From Isoetes taiwanensis (Eukaryota > Streptophyta > Lycopodiopsida > Isoetales > Isoetaceae): a DNA stretch of 64,000 nucleotides. Position numbers and translations under genes: made by a program. The stretch's first letter is position 1, and each line of letters begins with the position of its first letter. The notes beneath the pieces were generated by a model, which worked only from the letters and a program-made list of their open reading frames with translations, made no database searches and had not been told where the DNA came from. Below, piece by piece: positions 58,665-64,000 of the stretch. The DNA is taken from positions 62,001-126,000 of the forward strand of contig JAJEKV010000590.1 of assembly GCA_021234155.1 (NCBI GenBank), written 5' to 3'.

Positions 58665-58982
58665 TATTTATATTGCTGATGAATTAAACGTCGTGCAAAT
58701 AGCTAGGAGGAAAATGTATGCCAAATAAGCTTAGGAAATAAGCTCCCAAAATAAATTAAGCTCGGGAAATAAGCTCAGCAACACAACATAATATGCAAAT
58801 AGCTAGGAGGAAAATGTATGCCAAATAAGCTTAGGAAATAAGCTCCCAAAATAAATTAAGCTCGGGAAATAAGCTCAGCAAGACAACATAATATGTTCCC
58901 AGCAAGTTCCGCTGGATTGTACAAGTTCCCAACATTTACATGTTCCCAAATTTTGCCCAGCAACGCTGGGCACCGTTACTAG
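58665..58982 (+). repeat. 3' end of Helitron D with a 100-bp tandem duplication
   Basis: 58695-58794 and 58795-58894 are nearly identical 100-bp units starting GCAAATAGCTAGGAGG. Within each, short words such as AATAAGCT recur. The terminal hairpin and CTAG follow at 58955-58982. Confidence 0.9.
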
Positions 58983-58995
58983 TTATAATATAAGA

Positions 58996-59332
58996 TTGTT
59001 ACATGGCTTTGCCCGGACTTGAACCGGAGACCTTCAGTGTGTTAGACTATAACGTGATAACCAACTACACCACAAAACCATATTGAGTAAAGACATTATT
59101 CTACCTCAATTGGAGAATAGGCCAATGTGTTCAAGACAAAACCCAGCAATTCGGTACCATTATGCGCCAAATTTGAGCTGTTCTCATGATATAAGTCAAG
59201 AGTATTAGTTGTTTTTACTTATGCAATGTTTTTGTGGTGTAGTTGGCTATCACGTCAGTCTCACACATTGAAGGTCTCCAGTTCAAATCTGGGCAAAACC
59301 AATTCAAATTTAGTTGATTCAATAATTAAGAA
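58996..59332 (+). repeat. tRNA-Val array, right stump of block 2
   Basis: Resumes exactly where the array was broken at 34055. AAC copy 59004-59079 (minus) has a small insertion in its anticodon stem. CAC copy 59228-59301 (plus) is nearly intact with one acceptor mismatch. It ends at ATTAAGAA with a Helitron insertion, at the same site as at 15494. Confidence 0.85.
59228..59301 (+). tRNA. tRNA-Val (anticodon CAC), one acceptor mismatch
   Basis: Same GTTTTTG start as 15390-15463. The anticodon stem has one G-U pair; the T arm is good. Confidence 0.5.
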
Positions 59333-60558
59333 CTAGTAATGGTGCCCTGCGTTCTTTAAAGCATAATTATGGAATCCTATAAATATTTTGACCATAATGA
59401 GAGAAGCGTGTAGTAATAACGATGGCTAGTATGTAGATGATACACATGCATCACCTACCGTCTAGCATTGTTAGGTTTTGCTTGGAAACATGTAGATGAT
59501 ACACATGCATCACCCTCTAGTCTGAGACTGCTTGATAAGCCTAGCATGGAATCTTGGCCATCTTGTGGCATCAAATTTTGACCATTGGATCACTTTATTG
59601 AAAAAAAGGCACCGTCGAACATTTCTTGAAAAAGAATTGAAAAATATAAACCTCTTCATAATAATTAAACTGAAGCAAGCAAATAATGTATGTATTTCTA
59701 AGGCTTTTAATTTTCTACGGGATACTTGAAGCAAGATAGGTTGAAGCGGATGGGTGACACCGATCTGTGAAGATTGAGGAAGTACATGCCATGGTATGAC
59801 CATGCTTTTTGATATATGTCTTTGGATTTTTGTGGCGGTAGTGGCTATGGGCGTGGCTACATATAGTCTCAGTCAAGATCACAAGAAAAAACACAAAGAG
59901 ACTCTTTTTAAGAAAAGGATGACCGAAAACTCTCTAGTATGATAAAGCCATTGGGGCTACTCGTGAATCAAAAAAATTAGATCTTTGCAACCCCATTTGA
60001 GCATTTGCCTTGGCTAGAAATCGATACCCTCTACCATGATGAGCGTGGCAAACATGAGCGACAATTGACAAGCTGATTGATTGAGCTTTTGATCCGTGGT
60101 CAAACCAATTTACCTATCCGGACCTAGAATGGTTAGAAAAGGCTTGGAATAAGTTTGGGCGATTTTTCTATAAATCTTACCTTAGCTCGAAGTTTCAAAA
60201 AGCAAATTCCGTGAGACCTAGGATCTTTGTTCAAGAAACCATATGAAGCAAACCATATCCTCTTCAAACCCTACCCTCTTCAAATCGTGGTAAACACAAA
60301 CCAATTCCGGAATGATGCTATGGCGATTACGAAGTTTTGAAGCTTTGTTGATGCATGCCATTGTGCATAGTTGCCAATCTGCCGGAAGCTAATCTCGGTT
60401 CTCTCTAAAACCTTTTGTTCTAGAGCCTGGCCGTGCGTTTTTCCTTCCTCTCAACCCTAAAACTTTGTGACATGGCATCATCCTCACCATCCGTTTCGTC
60501 AAATCTGGACCGTCCAAATTAGGGCTGGGTCCAACACTTACACAATAACATTATAATA
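59333..60558 (-). mobile_element. Helitron E, copy 2
   Basis: Parallel to 15495-16688 along its whole length with many small indels, and inserted at the identical array position. Its 3' hairpin is badly eroded. Its 5' end is again cut at TATTATAATA (60558) by another Helitron 3' end. Confidence 0.8.
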
Positions 60559-60690
60559 CTAGTAATGGTGCCCAGCGTTGCTGGGCATAAGTTGAAAATA
60601 CCTTAAAGACCTTTTATTATAACAAAATATCTAGAAATAATAACAGTGCAAAACGTTGCTAGGGATTAGTTGGGAACCTTGTAGAGTTAT
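60559..60690 (-). mobile_element. Helitron F2, 3' end (5' end not found)
   Basis: CTAG at 60559-60562, TAATGGT, hairpin GCCCAGCGTTGCTGGGC. Beyond the terminus it differs from Helitron F at 16689. A worn second hairpin-like end (GTGCAAAACGTTGCTAGGG) follows at about 60646-60665. The element may extend to the window's right edge. Confidence 0.65.
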
Positions 60691-60970
60691 ATGAACAATG
60701 GGAAGAGAGTGCAATATTAACTCTGCAGTTGAATTTTTATTGTTGACACCTTGAAAATTACACATTGAAGAAGTAGTACATCATTACGCATTATAGATCC
60801 CGTGTTTTGCTTTGGTGGGTATATGATGAGTTAAGGAGCAATTTCATCCTCTAGGATCTCTTTGTCAAAAGGGATTTGCATTTTTCTTTTCCAAGAATTG
60901 ATTTTGAGGTGTCTCTTTAGCATGATTCTCCTTATAATTATTTCTCACAAATGAAAGCCTTCTTTCATTT

Positions 60971-60995
60971 CTATTCTATTCTATTCTATTCTATT
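60971..60995. repeat. (CTATT)5 microsatellite
   Basis: Five perfect copies of a pentanucleotide. Confidence 0.9.
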
Positions 60996-62072
60996 TCTCA
61001 TTCTTCCATCATTACGAATTAGCTATCAAAGAAATGTTAAAACTTTTATGAGTCTTTGCTCCTCTATTGATCATTTTAAACCTAGCTGAAGGGGAAAAGG
61101 CAAAAGTTGTCTTTCTGTGCCTTTTGTTTAGAGCCTTTTAGGTTGGTTTAAAGGGCTAAAAAGGGGCCAAAGTGAAAAGGTTAAAAGGCAATAGCCTTTT
61201 TATAAAAGGGCGGAAGGCCAAAGTGAAAAGGTTAAAAAGGCGCCTTTTGTGAAAAGGTTACCCTTTAAAGAGTATAAAAAAAGGGCTTTTTTTTGCACAA
61301 ATAGGTTGTCGAAAGGGATGTTGGTGATGAATAAGTTAAACGAAGTTGTTTTGACATTTGTAGCTAATGAAGCTTGTATTTGCATTCGAGCTAACATGTG
61401 TGGCATGCAGAACTTATAATCCTCGTAGTACATCCGCCATGTGGGTATGCTTACAACCCCATCAAAAATCATTTGGAAACAAAGTATCCAATCTACCTAA
61501 ACTTATTAAGGTTTTCTTTAAAACTTGCATTTAGTATATTTGGTGTAGACTCCAACTTTATGCATTTTTCTTTTCCAGGAATTGGTTTTGCAAAGACCAT
61601 TGTATTAGGTGGTAAGAGTTGCATCCTTTGTGTTGTAATTAACAAAATGGATGTCTTATATCAAAGCACAATATTTTAGCGGCAAAATCCAATCGATAAT
61701 AAAGGTGATATTTGTGATAGTGAACTAAGATTTGTCCCTAAATGAAATGTTGGAAGGACTTCTACTCGTTCCAAAATATTAAAATATTATGTAAAGAAAC
61801 AAAGATAAAAAGCAAATGCAAAAATATAGAAGATAAAGAGAAAAGCAAAGAGGGTTGCAAGAAACTTCAAAAAAAGCGTGTACCTTTATGCAACAAAAGC
61901 AACACACGTCCAGCTTTGGGCACTTGCTGCTTCATGAGTAAAGCATCCTTATAGTGATCTTAAACATATAATCCTCGAAACATACTCCTCCTCCAATCGT
62001 ATTTTTTAGATCTTCGTCAATAGAGACCAATATCAATGCATCAAGGTCTTCAACGGGCAGCATAATAATGCC
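60996..62072. other. Unassigned AT-rich DNA
   Basis: Includes a patch of repeated AAAGGGCTTTT/AAAGGTTAAAAGGC words at 61080-61290. Short ORFs at 61200-61472 and 61398-61679 have no recognisable domain. Confidence 0.5.
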
Positions 62073-62543
62073 TCATCTTTGCCTTTTGCTCCTTAGAGAA
62101 GATAATGCTCTATTGTAACATTTGCAGCAAGAACATTGGGTTCTATGGCTCAGCAAGAAGATACTGAATTGATGAAGCCATATGGCTAAGATTGCATTCC
62201 ACAGTTTAACACTCACAACATGTGCATGATATCCATCTATATTATAATCTTCGTGCAAGACAATTAAAGTCCATGAACCAGAAGGGGCTTTTCCAAAGGC
62301 AATGGGGAACCAAGATTTAAGAGCACAGGCATTTCGTAAAATATTTCCATAAAATGTCTCTATTGCAAATATAGCCCGAGCATCGGAACATTCTTTATTC
62401 AAAGATCTTAACGTGCCTCTGTATGCCTCCTTATATTCAAGTGGTTTCCATCGTAGCAGCTCGCATAATGTGCAAAAAGACATCGCTGAAGATAATTGAG
62501 CCTGCAACAAACCAAAATATATAGTAAAAGATGCCAAAGGCAT
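62073..62543 (-). CDS. Uncharacterised ORF, 156 aa
   Basis: Clean frame with natural-looking composition, for example RWKPLEYKEAYRGTLRSLNK and GSWTLIVLHEDYNIDGYHAH. No motif that I can name. Probably an exon or captured fragment; no clear splice sites were pinned down. Confidence 0.35.
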   Translation of the reverse strand: MPLASFTIYFGLLQAQLSSAMSFCTLCELLRWKPLEYKEAYRGTLRSLNKECSDARAIFAIETFYGNILRNACALKSWFPIAFGKAPSGSWTLIVLHEDYNIDGYHAHVVSVKLWNAILAIWLHQFSIFLLSHRTQCSCCKCYNRALSSLRSKRQR

Positions 62544-62769
62544 AATATTGCTTCTTCATTTTTACAGAAACACAGAATCTACATGCACAAACATGAAGCC
62601 ATCTAACTTCCTCAGCGTAGAAAGGAAAAAAAGGGTTAAAAAGGCAGTGGCCATTTTTCCAAGAAGTAATATGATTATAATTTAATAATTATGATTATTC
62701 TACATATGTAAATACAGAGTTTTAATCATCCTTTATTCACTAAACGTGCATGGGTGCACACGTTTAAAA

Positions 62770-63415
62770 ATGCTAGGAGAAATCGTGTCATTTGGCTTAA
62801 TTCCTCTTTTTCGCATGTCCTTGAGGCATTCTTGCATTATGCAAGCTTGAAGTCTCCAATTTGAGCATAGCCTGTAATGATGGCCCCCCAAGATTATTGA
62901 CCATTGAAAACTGCCCCATCATAAAAATAACACCATAAAAGAGACTTAGAAAAGATCTACTCACAGAAGAGAGAGCTAAAACACAACCATGCATCCGCCA
63001 TTCTTATTGCCCCCCCGGGCCTCCTATTCTTCTTCTCGGCCTCTTCATCAGCGTTTTTCGGGTATGGAGTTCAATTACGTTCCTACCGCATTGAATTGTA
63101 TGTTTTAAGAAAACGGGAAGCGTTTCGATGGTAGATTTGTCGCTGGCTTCTATCTTTACTTGTGTTGCCTTTTTCGAGGAGAACATACAGAGTTGTGAAT
63201 ATGATCGTGTCATTTGGCTTAATTTCTTATTTCTGCATGTCCTTAAGACATTGCGCGTCTCTGCATTGAGCATAGCCTGCAATGATGCCTCCCCAAGATG
63301 GTGTATCACGCTTTGGCAAGTTCTTGATCACATCATGTGCCTCTTTCAACTTTCCACATGTAGCATGCATATCTGCCAGGGTATTTCCCACGATTACATC
63401 TAAATGGACTACCAA
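62770..63415 (-). pseudogene. Decayed PPR-protein gene fragment, partly duplicated
   Basis: At 63227-63415 the minus strand reads VGNTLADMHATCGKLKEAHD then NLPKRDTPSWGGIIAGYAQ, the L- and S-type pentatricopeptide pattern of plant organelle RNA-binding proteins, followed across a stop by EIKPNDTIIFTTL. A second, more decayed copy of the same repeat end (CLKDMRKRGIKPNDT, frameshifted) lies at about 62780-62900. Too short and broken to be functional. Confidence 0.65.
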
Positions 63416-63419
63416 TGAT

Positions 63420-64000
63420 CTGTTTGTGGATTATGGCATGGATTCATGGCATTGCATGCTGCAACTGCAAATTTATCAGTAGCCATCATAATCTGATTTC
63501 CTCGAAGCCATCATTATACCTTCTCTTTCCAATATCCTATAGTAGCAAGAGAGCTCAAATTTCTTAGCCATCTCATATAAAAATCGTGGGCAAAGCCAAA
63601 AAAAGAGGTAGAGAAAATTTTGACCATACCTGCTCCAACCAGCCTTACAATATTTCTAGGCTTCCTTAAAGGCTTCATCACTGCAAGATTGGGTAACAAA
63701 TAAACTCTGTAGCAAACTGGGTAATGGCAAAAACCTTAAGAAATAAAACCTCCGAGAAAAGACCTAGGTAAAACCTAACGATCCAAAACATCCAAAGCGA
63801 ATGCGAAAAGCGAAAACAATGAGAACCACCGCAATTCCTCTTCCGGCAACCCTGGGTAAGAACAAAAGCCGGCTTCAATCGGTCATCATCGAGAAAAGAA
63901 GCATCCAGTTGATCAGCGGTGCCGAAAACAATTTGCCAACAAAGTACGGGAGGAGCAAGATCCGGCTCTGCAAGAATAAATATGAATCGATGTCCTCTTC
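63420..64000. other. Unassigned right edge
   Basis: A minus-strand ORF at 63514-63699 (ending FMRWLRNLSS-like sequence) and short frames beyond are not recognised. They may be intron-separated exons of a gene continuing outside the window. Confidence 0.3.

Larger units (their letters stand above)
43087..58982 (+). mobile_element. Helitron D, third of the trio, greatly expanded by nested insertions
   Basis: Starts at the base after Helitron C's CTAG with TCTCTATATAACCCCC, a less canonical 5' end. Ends with GCCCAGCAACGCTGGGC, ACCGTTA, CTAG (58979-58982). The next bases TTATAATATAAGA complete the 5' terminus of Helitron A, so 58982 is the right edge of everything inserted at 35849. Own sequence: 43087-43945, 50590-50617 and 58665-58982. 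The rest is the LINE and the 50618-58664 Helitron with its CACTA. The 5' boundary is inferred. Confidence 0.6.

Noticed and set aside
43087-58982. LTR retrotransposon or endogenous virus
   Set aside because: No long terminal repeats, primer-binding site, protease, integrase or capsid motifs. The RT is of the LINE type with an AP endonuclease, poly(A) and target duplication.
60646-60665. A third functional Helitron 3' end
   Set aside because: Hairpin arms are mismatched (GTGCAAAACGTTGCTAGGG) and no CTAG sits at the right distance; treated as a worn relic.

Overview
The window looks like repeat-dense nuclear DNA from a land plant with a large genome. The evidence is plant-type tRNA-Val genes, an L1-type LINE with a DUF4283-like ORF1, a CACTA transposon with the plant CACTACAAGA terminus, many Helitrons, and exons of plant gene families (bHLH, FCF2, serine carboxypeptidase-like, a HAD phosphatase resembling PYRP2, PPR). 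The lineage cannot be fixed from the sequence alone. I see no host protein gene that looks complete and functional.

The backbone is a tandem array of units about 600-625 bp long. Each full unit carries two tRNA-Val genes head to head, one with anticodon AAC and one with CAC, about 150 bp apart. The array lies in one orientation at 3870-7006 and in the opposite orientation from about 15190 to 59332. Most copies are decayed, but several fold as complete cloverleaves on paper (for example 4071-4144, 21405-21478, 23030-23103, 23237-23310, 24456-24529, 24856-24929, 32258-32331).

The array has been opened by a family of non-autonomous Helitrons. Their 3' ends carry the hairpin GCCCAGC-AAC-GCTGGGC about 7 bases before a terminal CTAG. 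Their 5' ends start TC(C/T)TATATTATAATGTTAT. Insertion is between A and T with no target duplication, and several empty sites can be reassembled exactly from the array sequence on each side. Copies include 1-1266, 7007-7440 (fragment), 7441-13349, 15495-16688, 16689-18973, 27321-31029, 34056-35849 (plus its last 13 bp at 58983-58995), 35850-39029, 39030-43086, 43087-58982, 50618-58664, 59333-60558 and the one starting at 60559. Several carry kilobase-long homopurine/homopyrimidine tracts.

The most striking stretch is 34056-58995, a nested stack. The tRNA array contains a minus-strand Helitron. This holds a plus-strand block that looks like three Helitrons head to tail. The last of these contains a 6.6 kb L1 LINE (43946-50575) and a second minus-strand Helitron (50618-58664), which is itself split by a 5.8 kb Pack-CACTA element (51102-56886). 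The CACTA carries pieces of at least three plant genes with introns: a bHLH exon, most of an FCF2 pre-rRNA-processing gene, and the last exon of a serine carboxypeptidase-like gene. No transposase or RepHel gene is visible.

The flanks are 1267-3869 (an uncharacterised ORF, small repeats, a pyrimidine tract), 13350-15190 (decayed unknown DNA) and 60559-64000 (a Helitron 3' end, unknown ORFs, a decayed PPR gene). Some array units (19270-20300, 25480-27060, 32575-32900) are scrambled in a way that suggests assembly trouble.
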